DNA from: Martinezella miluonensis
GTDB taxonomy: Bacteria > Pseudomonadota > Alphaproteobacteria > Rhizobiales > Rhizobiaceae
Direction of reading: 5' to 3'
Length of the DNA stretch: 64,000 bases
Assembly (NCBI RefSeq): GCF_900094545.1
Contig: NZ_FMAH01000031.1
Span: 1-64,000, forward strand
The translations under genes and the position numbers were made by a program. Under the pieces are notes generated by a model. It was given only the letters and a program-made list of their open reading frames with translations. It was not told the DNA's origin and ran no database searches. Below are positions 1 to 8,009 of the stretch, piece by piece (position 1 is the stretch's first letter; every line of letters starts with the position of its first letter).

Positions 1-42
1 CACCATAAACATAACATCAAAACCCGCATAGACCCAGAAACC

Positions 43-71
43 AAAAGAGGCCCCGGTCAAACCGGAGCCTC
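43..71 (-). terminator. Terminator of the MltB-type transglycosylase gene
   Basis: An 11-bp stem (47-57 with 61-71, one mismatch) with a three-base loop lies about 55 bases past the stop codon of the minus-strand gene. Read on the minus strand it is followed by TTTTGG, so it fits a modest intrinsic terminator. Confidence 0.6.
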
Positions 72-127
72 CAAACGTTTCCACACAGGCTGCGCTGGCC
101 GCCTCTTCGATAGGAATGTTGAAGTGC

Positions 128-1372
128 TCAGAGACCGTTGAGCAGCGCAGACGTCGCCCAGCCATCGGCTGGCATGCCCAGGCGGAACTGTTCCTTCTGG
201 ATGGCGACACGCGTACCCGAGCCGAGGATACCGTCGATCTTGCCGACATCGTAGCCGCGCGCCACGAGCTTAGTCTGAAGCGCCTTCATGTCGACATCGT
301 TCAGGCCTGGCTCAGGCGCACCCTTGCTGTAGGGAGGAGCACCGGCGAAGCGGGTGGCGAAATAGGCGGCCGACGTCGTGTAGATGAACGACTGGTTCCA
401 TCCGAGATAGGTGTTGTAGTTCGGATAGGTCAGAAACGCCGGCCCCTTGCGGCCCTGCGGCAGGATGAGGGCGGCCGGCAGCGACGCGAAATTCGTATCT
501 CCATCGCGCGGCTTGACGCCAAGCTTGAACCAGTCCCCGGCCGTGAGCGGGCCGCCGATGCCGGATTTCTCCCAGGGCAGATTGTCCGGTACCGCAACCT
601 CCTGCAGCCAGGGCTGGCCACGAATGAAGCCGAGATGCTGGAGGAATCTCGCCGTGGTCAGGATGACGTCGGGCGCGCTTGTCTTCAGGTTGACGTGACC
701 GTCGCCATCGCCGTCGGTGCCGTAGGCGATGATATCGGGCGGCAGCATCTGTGTCTGGCCGATTTCGCCGGCCCATGCACCCGTCGTGGTTGCGGGGTCG
801 ACATCGCCACGCTGCACCAGCTCGATCAGCGCGATCAGGCGCGGGCGGAAGAATTCCGGCCTGCGGCAGTCGTGGGCGAGAGTGACCAGGGCGTTGCGGG
901 TGTTGAAATTGCCCTGAACGGCGCCGAAATCGGTTTCCATCGCCCAGAAGGCGGTAATGACGCCGGCAGGAACGCCATAGTCCTGTTCAGCCTTGGCGAA
1001 GACGTCGGCATACTGCTTCATCTTCTGACGGCCGATATCCAGGCGACCTTGGCTGACGGTACGTTGCGAAAATTCGAGGAAGGTCTGGCGGAACACGCCC
1101 TGGCTGCGGTCCATGGCGAGGACCTTCTGGTCGATCTGCGCGCCGGCCAGCGTCTTGTCGGCGGACGCGGCGTCGGCGCCATCGGCAATCGCCTCGGCTT
1201 TCACGCCGGCCAGGAAGGCTGCAAGATCACCACCGCAGGCTGGCTTCGGCGTGGCCGCGCTACTTGCGGGCGGTACTGCTGCCGGAGCCGCACTCTGAGC
1301 GATCGCAGAGCCGGCCATGGCTGAAGCGAAGATCAACGCGAGCGCGCTGCGTCGAATGGTGTGACGGTCCAT
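128..1372 (-). CDS. Secreted lytic murein transglycosylase, MltB-type, with C-terminal peptidoglycan-binding domain
   Basis: Cleaves the MurNAc-GlcNAc bond of peptidoglycan in the periplasm, giving 1,6-anhydro ends. The 414-residue protein starts with a Sec signal peptide (hydrophobic core LALIFASAMAGSAIAQ). An SLT_2/MltB domain follows, with the catalytic glutamate in AFWAMETDFG and the TRNALVTLA and GEIGQTQMLPPD motifs. The last 60 residues form a PG_binding_1 domain (LQTKLVARGYDVGKIDG). The start is supported by AGAGGA six bases before ATG. It is the first of several murein hydrolase genes here. Family assignment is firm; the exact physiological role is inferred. Confidence 0.93.
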   Translation of the reverse strand: MDRHTIRRSALALIFASAMAGSAIAQSAAPAAVPPASSAATPKPACGGDLAAFLAGVKAEAIADGADAASADKTLAGAQIDQKVLAMDRSQGVFRQTFLEFSQRTVSQGRLDIGRQKMKQYADVFAKAEQDYGVPAGVITAFWAMETDFGAVQGNFNTRNALVTLAHDCRRPEFFRPRLIALIELVQRGDVDPATTTGAWAGEIGQTQMLPPDIIAYGTDGDGDGHVNLKTSAPDVILTTARFLQHLGFIRGQPWLQEVAVPDNLPWEKSGIGGPLTAGDWFKLGVKPRDGDTNFASLPAALILPQGRKGPAFLTYPNYNTYLGWNQSFIYTTSAAYFATRFAGAPPYSKGAPEPGLNDVDMKALQTKLVARGYDVGKIDGILGSGTRVAIQKEQFRLGMPADGWATSALLNGL

Positions 1373-1451
1373 GAACGATCCTCTCTAGTGATAGAATAGG
1401 GTCGCTTTCACAGAAGATTGTGACATTAGCAAGAGAGAAGTGGCATCAGTC

Positions 1452-2243
1452 TCAAGAATTTCCTTGCTTCTGTACTGCCGCCACCCAGTTGTGCCAATTT
1501 TGCTCGGAGCCGGCAAAGACATTGATATCCGTCGGGCCTTTGATGCCGGGAATGATACCTGTGGATGTATATTGCCAGAAGGCCCAGGTGCGGTCCGCGT
1601 AAATCTCTTTGGGATGTTTTGCCACCGAGCGAACCCAGAAGTGATAGTCCTTGAAGTAACCGACAAGGTTCTGGCGGTGGAAATCGACCGATGTGTAGAT
1701 GATCGGGCGCTTGCCGTAATAGGCTTGGAGGCGATCCATAAACCGCTTGATTTCCGTTCGCACCGTTTCCGGGTCCGGTCTGGTCTTGCAGGTCGGGGAT
1801 CCTGGATTCCATTCGACATCGACGACAGGCGGAAGCGCCATGGCATCCTTCGGCACATTGCGGATGAACCAATCGGCCTGCTCGTCGGCGGTGGAGCAGA
1901 AATAGAAGAAATGATAGGGCGCGTGCAGAAGTCCTGCGGCGCTCGCTTCATTCCAATATTCGGTGAAGCGCGGATCGATCCTGTCCTTGCCTTCCGTCGC
2001 CTTGATGAAGACGAAGGCAACTCCCGAGCTCTTGACGGTTTTCCAGTCGATATCGCCCTGCCATTTGGAGATATCGATGCCGTGGATGGGGTGGCGCTCC
2101 GGATGATCGCGGCCGAAATCCTGCGGCTTGGTATCGCTGAACTTGGTTTTGGGAAGGGACGTTGTCGAAAGGGCGTCATAGCCCGTCGTGCAGCCATTCA
2201 AGAAAAGAGCGAGCGGCAGTAGACATGCCAGAAGCCGGCGCAT
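1452..2243 (-). CDS. Glycoside hydrolase family 25 (lysozyme-like) lipoprotein
   Basis: Predicted muramidase anchored in the envelope. The chosen start (2243) gives MRRLLACLLPLALFLNGC, a lipoprotein signal with lipobox LNGC; an upstream in-frame ATG at 2282 would add 13 residues before the signal. The GH25 fold is shown by HGIDISKWQGDIDW, VFIKATEG, YHFFYF and the PVVDVEW motif carrying the catalytic Asp/Glu pair, ending in FWQYTS and DINVFAG. About 263 residues, usual for a single-domain GH25. It lies 79 bases upstream of the MltB-type gene on the same strand. Bacterial GH25 lipoproteins are common in rhizobia, but their in vivo substrate is not settled. Confidence 0.9.
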   Translation of the reverse strand: MRRLLACLLPLALFLNGCTTGYDALSTTSLPKTKFSDTKPQDFGRDHPERHPIHGIDISKWQGDIDWKTVKSSGVAFVFIKATEGKDRIDPRFTEYWNEASAAGLLHAPYHFFYFCSTADEQADWFIRNVPKDAMALPPVVDVEWNPGSPTCKTRPDPETVRTEIKRFMDRLQAYYGKRPIIYTSVDFHRQNLVGYFKDYHFWVRSVAKHPKEIYADRTWAFWQYTSTGIIPGIKGPTDINVFAGSEQNWHNWVAAVQKQGNS

Positions 2244-2457
2244 GGGTATCCTGTTATGGCGCGAGTGATCTTGCTGCCCCAAGACTTGGCTTCCGTAATA
2301 TGGTCCCCGAGAATCCGAAAGAGCGGCAGACCATACCGTAGCCAGCTGGTCTTGCCACTTTATTCACCATATCAACGTAAAAAATGCGTTATCTTCAAGC
2401 AAATTCTCATGCTTGATGGCTTCCGGCCTGTGATTTAGCGCTGAAAATAGCTGTTGT

Positions 2458-3129
2458 TCAAGCCTGCTTGGCGACGACGGCTCGCCAGGCATAACCCCGC
2501 CCGATTTTTTCGGTCTTGAGAGACATGCCCCGCGCTTGCGCCTTTTCCTGCAGCACAGTGAGGAGATCGGCGCGTGGGGTGACGTGGAACTTTCTCAGCC
2601 ATCCCTTGAGAAGAGCTTGGAACCAGCTCGGCAAGCCTTCCTGCTGACCGAAATCGACGATGTGGAGTTCACCGCCGGGTGCCACGGCATCGAGCGACGC
2701 ATCGATGGCGCTTTTCCAGTCGGGAATCATCGACAGCGCGTAGGAAACCATCACGCGGTCGAAGCCATCGACATTGAAGTCAGTGGGCGAAAAGGCGGTG
2801 GCATCGGCGACGCGAAAATCCGGCATCTGCTTCAGGCCGCGAAAATTCCGGCGCGCGGAAATCAACATCTCCTGCGAAATGTCCAGGCCATAGAGCCTTG
2901 CGGAAGGGAAGTTCCGATAAGCCAGCAGCATGTTGCGGCCAGTGCCGCAACCGACTTCAAGCAGCGAGCCGCCAACGGGCACGTTCAGTTGCGCTATCGT
3001 GCGGTCGCGGCCGAAGAGGTAGTATTTGCGCGTCAGATCGTAGATGTGACGCTGATAACGGTACATGCCGTCCATCAGCCTGGCATGGTTGTTGGAACTG
3101 GTCTCTATGCCGGTATCCGCCTGGCTCAC
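2458..3129 (-). CDS. btaB: Diacylglycerylhomoserine N-methyltransferase BtaB (betaine lipid DGTS synthesis)
   Basis: SAM-dependent methyltransferase that trimethylates diacylglycerylhomoserine to the phosphorus-free lipid DGTS. Motif I is LLEVGCGTGRN, followed by YGLDIS and the HIVDFGQQ strand. I place the start at GTG 3129 because it forms a GTGA four-base overlap with the btaA stop codon and gives 223 residues, close to the family length; a longer frame back to 3219 would overlap btaA by 94 bases. Assignment rests on the adjacent btaA, since the methyltransferase fold alone is generic. In rhizobia the pathway is induced by phosphate starvation. Confidence 0.92.
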   Translation of the reverse strand: MSQADTGIETSSNNHARLMDGMYRYQRHIYDLTRKYYLFGRDRTIAQLNVPVGGSLLEVGCGTGRNMLLAYRNFPSARLYGLDISQEMLISARRNFRGLKQMPDFRVADATAFSPTDFNVDGFDRVMVSYALSMIPDWKSAIDASLDAVAPGGELHIVDFGQQEGLPSWFQALLKGWLRKFHVTPRADLLTVLQEKAQARGMSLKTEKIGRGYAWRAVVAKQA

Positions 3130-4373
3130 GCTTTTTTCCCGTAGATGTGGAAGCCGCCGTAGATGGCAGAACGATCGAGTGCATTGAGCTCTTGCGAACG
3201 TTCTTCGAAATAGACCCACTGATCGCGGATTGCCGGAGAGAGACGGCCTTCGATGATGCTCTTTTCGGCCGCGGTGCGGAAGATGACGCGGGCGCCTTCG
3301 CGCGCCGTGCGGGTGATCTCCGCCCAGAGGCTGTTGAGCTGCTCGTCAGTCATCCAATCCTGCGCATCGAGCAGGATGTAGCGGTCGCGAGAGGCGGCCG
3401 GCTTCGAGGCAAGCAGCTCGGTGAAGTTGGCATGGTGCACGTCGACGCGATCGGCATTAGCGCGGATGGCAGCATAATGCTCGGGCTTCAGATAGGTGGG
3501 CAGAGGCCCCTGATGCTGACCTGCATAGCGGCGTGCGAAGGCCTGCCACGCAAAATAATTGTCGCGCATCGGGAAATGGCAGGCGAGCTTTTCCAAGCGG
3601 TGCTTGAGCACGGCCGAGATGGAATCGTCTCCGGCAAGGCTCGCAAGTTCGTCATATTGCTGCGGCGGGATGCCGAGACCGAAGAGCGAGCTCTTGCGGC
3701 CGAGCAGCCAGCGAACCGCCCGCCGATCGAAGATCGGAGCGATTTCGTTTTCGAAGAACTGCCGCTGTTCGCGCAGGGTGCGGGCTTCCGTCATCTTGGC
3801 AAGCCGGACGCCATGCAGGCGCGCGAGCACATGGGCCGCGCCGATGAAGCGGCCGAGCAGGCCGGTCTTGTAGATGTTGCGGTTGAAGACCGTAACGCGG
3901 CGGCGGCCGTAGAGGTCGCGGCCGTCCCAGTAGGAAGCCGTGGCTGCATCCAGCCGCGGTGCGATGTGCAGGTCGTAGGCCTGGCTGTTTGCGGCAGCAT
4001 CCGGCGTCGCGAAGAAGCGCACCAGATCGGAATGGCCGGGCAGCAGCCGGAAGGCTGCGAGCTTCAGCTTGTTCAGCGCGATATGATGACGGTTAAGGTC
4101 GACAACATCAATCGAGGCCGGGCTCTGAGAGAGGTAGGCAAGCATATTGCAGCCGCCGGAGCCGATGGTGACGATGCGGTGATGCGGCTGAAGCTCCATC
4201 GCCTGCATGTCGACATCCGGATCCTCCCAGATCTGCGGATAGACGAGGCCGGAAAACAGCATCCCAAAGAGGCGCTCGGAGAGGCCAGCTTTGGAGAGTG
4301 CCTTATGCTGCAGCAGAGCGTCCTTGAGTTTCCGGTTCTTCTGGAGACCGGCATCCGGGGCGAATTCCGTCAT
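3126..4373 (-). CDS. btaA: S-adenosylmethionine:diacylglycerol 3-amino-3-carboxypropyltransferase BtaA
   Basis: First step of betaine lipid synthesis: transfers the aminocarboxypropyl group of SAM to diacylglycerol at the membrane. The 415-residue length and the layout match the BtaA/DUF3419 family: an N-terminal FSGLVYPQIWEDPDVD segment, a SAM-binding-like IVTIGSGGCNMLAYL motif with VDLNRHHIALN, and a C-terminal half with RYILLDAQDWM. It overlaps btaB by four bases, so the two are one translationally coupled operon. A 20-bp dyad (4427-4446) lies 54-73 bases upstream of the start. No strong Pho box was seen, although phosphate control is known for the pathway. Confidence 0.94.
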   Translation of the reverse strand: MTEFAPDAGLQKNRKLKDALLQHKALSKAGLSERLFGMLFSGLVYPQIWEDPDVDMQAMELQPHHRIVTIGSGGCNMLAYLSQSPASIDVVDLNRHHIALNKLKLAAFRLLPGHSDLVRFFATPDAAANSQAYDLHIAPRLDAATASYWDGRDLYGRRRVTVFNRNIYKTGLLGRFIGAAHVLARLHGVRLAKMTEARTLREQRQFFENEIAPIFDRRAVRWLLGRKSSLFGLGIPPQQYDELASLAGDDSISAVLKHRLEKLACHFPMRDNYFAWQAFARRYAGQHQGPLPTYLKPEHYAAIRANADRVDVHHANFTELLASKPAASRDRYILLDAQDWMTDEQLNSLWAEITRTAREGARVIFRTAAEKSIIEGRLSPAIRDQWVYFEERSQELNALDRSAIYGGFHIYGKKA

Positions 4374-4426
4374 CTGAGTCTTGTTACCGTTTTTTAAGGT
4401 TCAGGGCGTGTAACCCGGCAATGCTA

Positions 4427-4446
4427 CAGTCTGATGACGCAGACTG
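4427..4446. promoter_or_regulatory. Dyad element upstream of btaA
   Basis: Perfect inverted repeat CAGTCTG-N6-CAGACTG in the divergent region between btaA (minus) and the serine hydrolase gene (plus). On the minus strand the neighbouring bases also show a weak direct repeat (GCGTCAT-N4-CTGTAGC) matching 9 of 14 positions of a PhoB-type CTGTCAT-N4-CTGTCAT box. An operator is inferred; the binding protein is unknown. Confidence 0.35.
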
Positions 4447-4564
4447 TTGGAATATCCGGCGGAAATGCGCTGCTGCACATATTTCAGGAGTGCCGGCGGC
4501 GATGGGGCTTTCTTCTTGCACCGTTTCCTGATTGTCTCCGCCTACCTTTAGGAGGGTATGTGAC

Positions 4565-5953
4565 ATGCGTTTGATTTCGAGAGTGATCGTAGCAGTTGTT
4601 GTTTTGCTGCTGATCATTGTCGCAGGCGGAGCCGTGTGGCTTTCCGTTTCGCCGCCGGAACTGCTGAAGGTCGGCGATGGCTATGCCGCCAAGATTGTCT
4701 GCTCCAACACATTCGTCGCCAAACGGGATCCGACTCAGGTGCTGGCTGACGATGTGCAGGCTCCCGGAAATCCGGCACTGAAGCTCATACAGGTTTCAGT
4801 CGATCGGGACGATGGCGTGGTCAGGGCGCGTTTCCTCGGGATGTTCGCTCCTAACTATGCTCTTTATCGCGGAGCGCTCGGCTGCACGGCAGTGCCGGAC
4901 GGCGATCTGCAGGCGGCACGCAGCGCTGTCTTCCTGAACAAGGTCAAGTCTCCGAAGAACGATGCGCTGTGGCCGGACGGAGACACCGTCAATCTCGCCG
5001 AGGGCGAAGAGGGCACCAAGCTTGCCAATATCGTGGCGAATCCCGATCTTGCCGGCCCCGCCATGCGCGCCGTCGTCGTGGTCAAGGATGGGCATATCGT
5101 GGCCGAAGCTTATGGCGACGGCTTCAGTAAGGCTACGCCCCTGATTGGCTGGTCTATGACGAAAACCGTCAATGCCGCCATTATCGGTCGCCTCATGCTG
5201 GCCGGCCGCATGTCTTTCGACGACAAGAATCTCCTTCCGCAATGGAGCGCCGATGCGCGCAAGGAGATCAAGCTCAGCGACCTTCTCGCCATGGAGAGCG
5301 GCCTTGCCTTCAACGAGTCCTATGGCAACGTTTCCGATGTAACCCGCATGCTCTACCTCGATCCGGATACGACGAGTATCGCAGCCAACGCGCGTCAGGT
5401 ATCAGCGCCAGGCGAACGCTTCAGCTATTCCAGCGGCACCGGGATATTGCTCTCGCGGCTCTGGATGAACCGGCTGCCGAACCTGAGCGCTGCGATATCC
5501 TATCCGCGCGAAGCGCTTTTCGGGCCGCTCGGCATGCACAGCGCCGTTCTTGAGGCCGATGAACGCGGAACTTATGTGGGCAGCTCCTATCTCTATGCCA
5601 ACGCGCGCGATTGGGCGCGCTTCGGCCAATTTCTGCTGCAGGATGGCGTCTGGAAGGGGAGCCGTCTTCTGCCGGAGGGCTTCGTTGGCGCCATGCGCAC
5701 GCCGACGACAGCATCCGAAGGCGTTTACTCGCAGGTTCAGGCCTGGCTCGCAGGCCCCGGCGGCTCGAACGCTCAGTTCGGCTTGCCGGCGGATACGTTC
5801 TGGCTGACCGGTCACGATGGCCAGACCATCGCGATCGTTCCATCAGCCAATCTCGTCGTGGTTCGTATGGGACTGACGCCATCCTGGGCCGATTACCGGC
5901 CGCAAATCCTGCTGAAGCGGATCATGGATGTGATAAAGCCGGCCACAAACTAG
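4565..5953 (+). CDS. Serine hydrolase, class C beta-lactamase-like, membrane-anchored
   Basis: Penicillin-binding/serine esterase-type hydrolase. The start at 4565 is chosen for the AGGAGGG eight bases upstream; an upstream start would precede that site. The N-terminus has one hydrophobic segment (about residues 5-30), so the protein is an anchored or secreted periplasmic enzyme. The nucleophile motif is S197-M-T-K200 and the second motif is Y288-S-S, where class C enzymes have YxN; LTGHDGQT near the C-terminus fits the KTG-equivalent HDG. The substrate cannot be read from sequence: esterase, peptidase or beta-lactamase are all possible. It is divergent from btaA, separated by 191 bases. Confidence 0.85.
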   Translation: MRLISRVIVAVVVLLLIIVAGGAVWLSVSPPELLKVGDGYAAKIVCSNTFVAKRDPTQVLADDVQAPGNPALKLIQVSVDRDDGVVRARFLGMFAPNYALYRGALGCTAVPDGDLQAARSAVFLNKVKSPKNDALWPDGDTVNLAEGEEGTKLANIVANPDLAGPAMRAVVVVKDGHIVAEAYGDGFSKATPLIGWSMTKTVNAAIIGRLMLAGRMSFDDKNLLPQWSADARKEIKLSDLLAMESGLAFNESYGNVSDVTRMLYLDPDTTSIAANARQVSAPGERFSYSSGTGILLSRLWMNRLPNLSAAISYPREALFGPLGMHSAVLEADERGTYVGSSYLYANARDWARFGQFLLQDGVWKGSRLLPEGFVGAMRTPTTASEGVYSQVQAWLAGPGGSNAQFGLPADTFWLTGHDGQTIAIVPSANLVVVRMGLTPSWADYRPQILLKRIMDVIKPATN

Positions 5954-5966
5954 GCCGGCTTTCAAG
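5935..5966. terminator. Bidirectional terminator between serine hydrolase and SLT genes
   Basis: Perfect 10-bp stem (5935-5944 with 5953-5962) overlapping the TAG stop codon of the + strand gene. It sits between two convergent genes whose ends are only 27 bases apart and has short T runs on both sides. Confidence 0.7.
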
Positions 5967-5980
5967 ATGCTTCGGTAAAA

Positions 5981-7117
5981 TCAGTAATTGCCGTTGGCGA
6001 CGTCCGACAGACCCTTGCGCTTGGCATCGTAGTAGTAGCCTCGAGCATAGAGCTGAACGGCGCTGGCTTCCTTGTTCTGGGCCTTGCTGTCCGCCGTCAT
6101 CCACGCGCCGCGCAGGTATTTCGCGGCATATTTGATGTTGGTCTCGGCGTCGAGCAGACCGGACGGCGGGCCTTCGTAGCCCATCGACTTGGCCGTGTTG
6201 TATTTGATCTGCATCAGGCCGAAATAGCCGGCCCTGTTATAGGCCTTCGGATTATAGCGGCTTTCGCGGTGAACGACGCGATGGATCAGCGATTCCGGGA
6301 TCTCGTAAAGCTTGGCGTATTTCTGAATCAGCTTCGAGACGTAACCCTTTTGCTCTGTGGGAACGTCGGAATCATAATTCTGGGTGGTCATGACAGCCGG
6401 CACGACCGTCGGTCCGGTGCTGTCGAAGTTGAAGTCGTAATGCGCGCGGTTATCCGCATAGCGTAGCGCACCGATCTGCGCCGGCGTTGCAAAGGCGACT
6501 TCTGTCTGCGCAGCCGGATCGGGGCGCGGGGTCGGCACGGCGACCTGGATGGCAGCGATGTCCGACGTCATCGGGATCGTCGGTTCTGCCTGCGCAATGG
6601 GGCCGGAGACCGGCATCATCGCAGCATCACCGGGACGCGCCGGGTTGGGCACCGGAATTGCGACGACGGAAGGAACGAGCGGCACGTCGGAGGCGGCATA
6701 GGCGGCCGCTGCCGTCGTATTGGCCGCAGGCGCGCCCGTCGCAGCGGCGATGGCAACGCTCGCTCCGTTCGCTGCCGCTACCGTCGGCTGGCCGAAACGG
6801 GACTGCGCGGCGTCGATCTGCTGCCGGTTGACCGTACCGGCAGCCACGCGACCGGATTTTGCCATTACCGCCTGTTGCGGCAGCTGCGGCCCGATGAAAC
6901 CAGGTGCTACTGCTGCCATTGCTACGCCGCCTGCGGGCGCGGCGGCGCCAGTTGCGGTCAGGGTCGTATTCGGATGCGGCACGTTGGTGTGTGCCGACGG
7001 GAGTTCTGCCTGAGACGTCTGCTGCTGCTGAGTGCTTGCACACCCTGCGAGAGCGCCGCACATCATTGCCGATAAGGCAACGCTGCGCTTCAGGCTGGGA
7101 AATCCGATCGCTACCAT
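5981..7117 (-). CDS. SLT-type lytic transglycosylase lipoprotein
   Basis: Predicted outer-membrane-anchored murein transglycosylase. Start 7117 gives MVAIGFPSLKRSVALSAMMC and then GALAGC, a clear lipobox; a longer frame to 7177 lacks a sensible signal. A long Ala/Pro/Gln-rich linker (about residues 30-250) precedes a C-terminal SLT domain: IPESLIHRVVHRESRYNP carries the catalytic Glu, followed by GYFGLMQIKYNTAKSMGY and NIKYAAKYL. Preceded by a 21-bp-period direct repeat (7156-7192). Convergent with the serine hydrolase gene. Confidence 0.9.
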   Translation of the reverse strand: MVAIGFPSLKRSVALSAMMCGALAGCASTQQQQTSQAELPSAHTNVPHPNTTLTATGAAAPAGGVAMAAVAPGFIGPQLPQQAVMAKSGRVAAGTVNRQQIDAAQSRFGQPTVAAANGASVAIAAATGAPAANTTAAAAYAASDVPLVPSVVAIPVPNPARPGDAAMMPVSGPIAQAEPTIPMTSDIAAIQVAVPTPRPDPAAQTEVAFATPAQIGALRYADNRAHYDFNFDSTGPTVVPAVMTTQNYDSDVPTEQKGYVSKLIQKYAKLYEIPESLIHRVVHRESRYNPKAYNRAGYFGLMQIKYNTAKSMGYEGPPSGLLDAETNIKYAAKYLRGAWMTADSKAQNKEASAVQLYARGYYYDAKRKGLSDVANGNY

Positions 7118-7155
7118 TCTGTCACTTTCGAAAAAACCAAACCTAATTTGCGATG

Positions 7156-7192
7156 CAATTCGGTCACAGGACCTCACAATTCGGTCACAGGA
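7156..7192. repeat. 16-bp direct repeat, 21-bp period, upstream of the SLT lipoprotein
   Basis: The 16-mer CAATTCGGTCACAGGA occurs identically at 7156-7171 and 7177-7192. The start-to-start distance is 21 bp, two helical turns, and the pair sits 39-75 bases before the minus-strand start codon. The arrangement suggests a tandem operator, which is an inference. Confidence 0.6.
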
Positions 7193-7252
7193 TCGATAAA
7201 ATTATGAATCCCCATTAACCTATCCGTGATCGCGCCGCAACCCTGGACGGCG

Positions 7253-7888
7253 TCAAGCAGCCATCCGGCGGTATCCGGCGGTCACTGCGCCGGCTGCAAT
7301 CAACAGGGTTCCGCCGGTTCGGTTAACGGCGCGTTGCACGTTTGCCTTGCGAATAAACCCGCGCGCCATGTCGGCGACAAAGACGTAAATCAGTGAATTC
7401 AATGCCGCCAGAGTGAGGAAAGTTGCCTCCAAAATAAGCGTTTGCTCAAGAAATGGCTTCGACATGTCGAGGAACTGCGGCACGAAAGCGATGAAGAAGA
7501 CGATGCTCTTCGGGTTGAGAGCCGTTACAACATAAGCGTGCAACATAATCTTTAACGGTTTTTCTTCCGGAAGATTGTCGTTATCGCCCATCGGGCCGGT
7601 CACAATTGGAGCCCGCCAGAGCTTGATTCCGAGGAAGACTAGATAGGCTGCGCCGATCAGCTTCAGAATCGTGAACAAGGTCGCCGAGGCGGCGAGGAGG
7701 GCGCCCAGGCCGGCCAGGGAAGCTGTCATCGCCGTGAAGTCGCCGAGCGTGACGCCGGTGACTGTCGCCAAGGCCGTTTTGCGGCCATGGCCAAGCGCAT
7801 AAGAGATGACAAGGAGAATGGTCGGCCCCGGTATGGCCAGCATAATGCAGGATGCGGCGGCGAAAGCGAGCCAGGTTTCGATGGACAT
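7253..7888 (-). CDS. LysE/RhtB family amino-acid exporter
   Basis: Inner-membrane efflux protein of the LysE/RhtB type, usually exporting amino acids such as homoserine, threonine or lysine; the substrate is not identifiable here. The start at 7888 has GGGGAGGA just upstream. The family signature is AIPGPTILLVISYALGHGRK near the N-terminus, followed by GxxLGD (GVTLGDF) and NPKSIVFF; about six hydrophobic helices in 211 residues, the normal length. A 23-bp palindrome lies 42-64 bases upstream of the start. Same strand as pfp, 120 bases downstream of it. Confidence 0.9.
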   Translation of the reverse strand: MSIETWLAFAAASCIMLAIPGPTILLVISYALGHGRKTALATVTGVTLGDFTAMTASLAGLGALLAASATLFTILKLIGAAYLVFLGIKLWRAPIVTGPMGDNDNLPEEKPLKIMLHAYVVTALNPKSIVFFIAFVPQFLDMSKPFLEQTLILEATFLTLAALNSLIYVFVADMARGFIRKANVQRAVNRTGGTLLIAAGAVTAGYRRMAA

Positions 7889-7929
7889 GGAATCCTCCCC
7901 TATTCCTTTTTCGCCGCCAGCAAAGACAT

Positions 7930-7952
7930 CGGATTGACGATCAGTCAATCCG
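7930..7952. promoter_or_regulatory. 23-bp palindrome upstream of the LysE-type gene
   Basis: Perfect 9-bp arms (CGGATTGAC and GTCAATCCG) around a GATCA centre, 42-64 bases before the exporter start codon. Position and symmetry suit an operator for a dimeric repressor or Lrp/LysG-like regulator; this is inference. Confidence 0.45.
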
Positions 7953-7969
7953 CCTGATTATGAATCGGG

Positions 7970-8009
7970 CCGCTTGATCAGCGATCAGGCCGATTGATCG
8001 CCGATCAGT
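7970..8009. repeat. Tandem 20-bp GATCAG repeat
   Basis: Two adjacent 20-bp units (7970-7989 and 7990-8009) match at 16 of 20 positions, each holding TTGATC and GATCAG. The end touches the pfp stop codon. The units can form small hairpins on either strand and may serve as the pfp terminator or extend the regulatory region of the exporter gene. Confidence 0.5.

Noticed and set aside
116..1324. 402-codon frame on + opposite the MltB-type gene
   Set aside because: It is the antisense shadow of a clear transglycosylase gene in GC-rich DNA, with no family likeness.
2898..4397. 499-codon frame on + opposite btaA/btaB
   Set aside because: Antisense to two well-identified genes; its product is low-complexity and has no recognisable motif.
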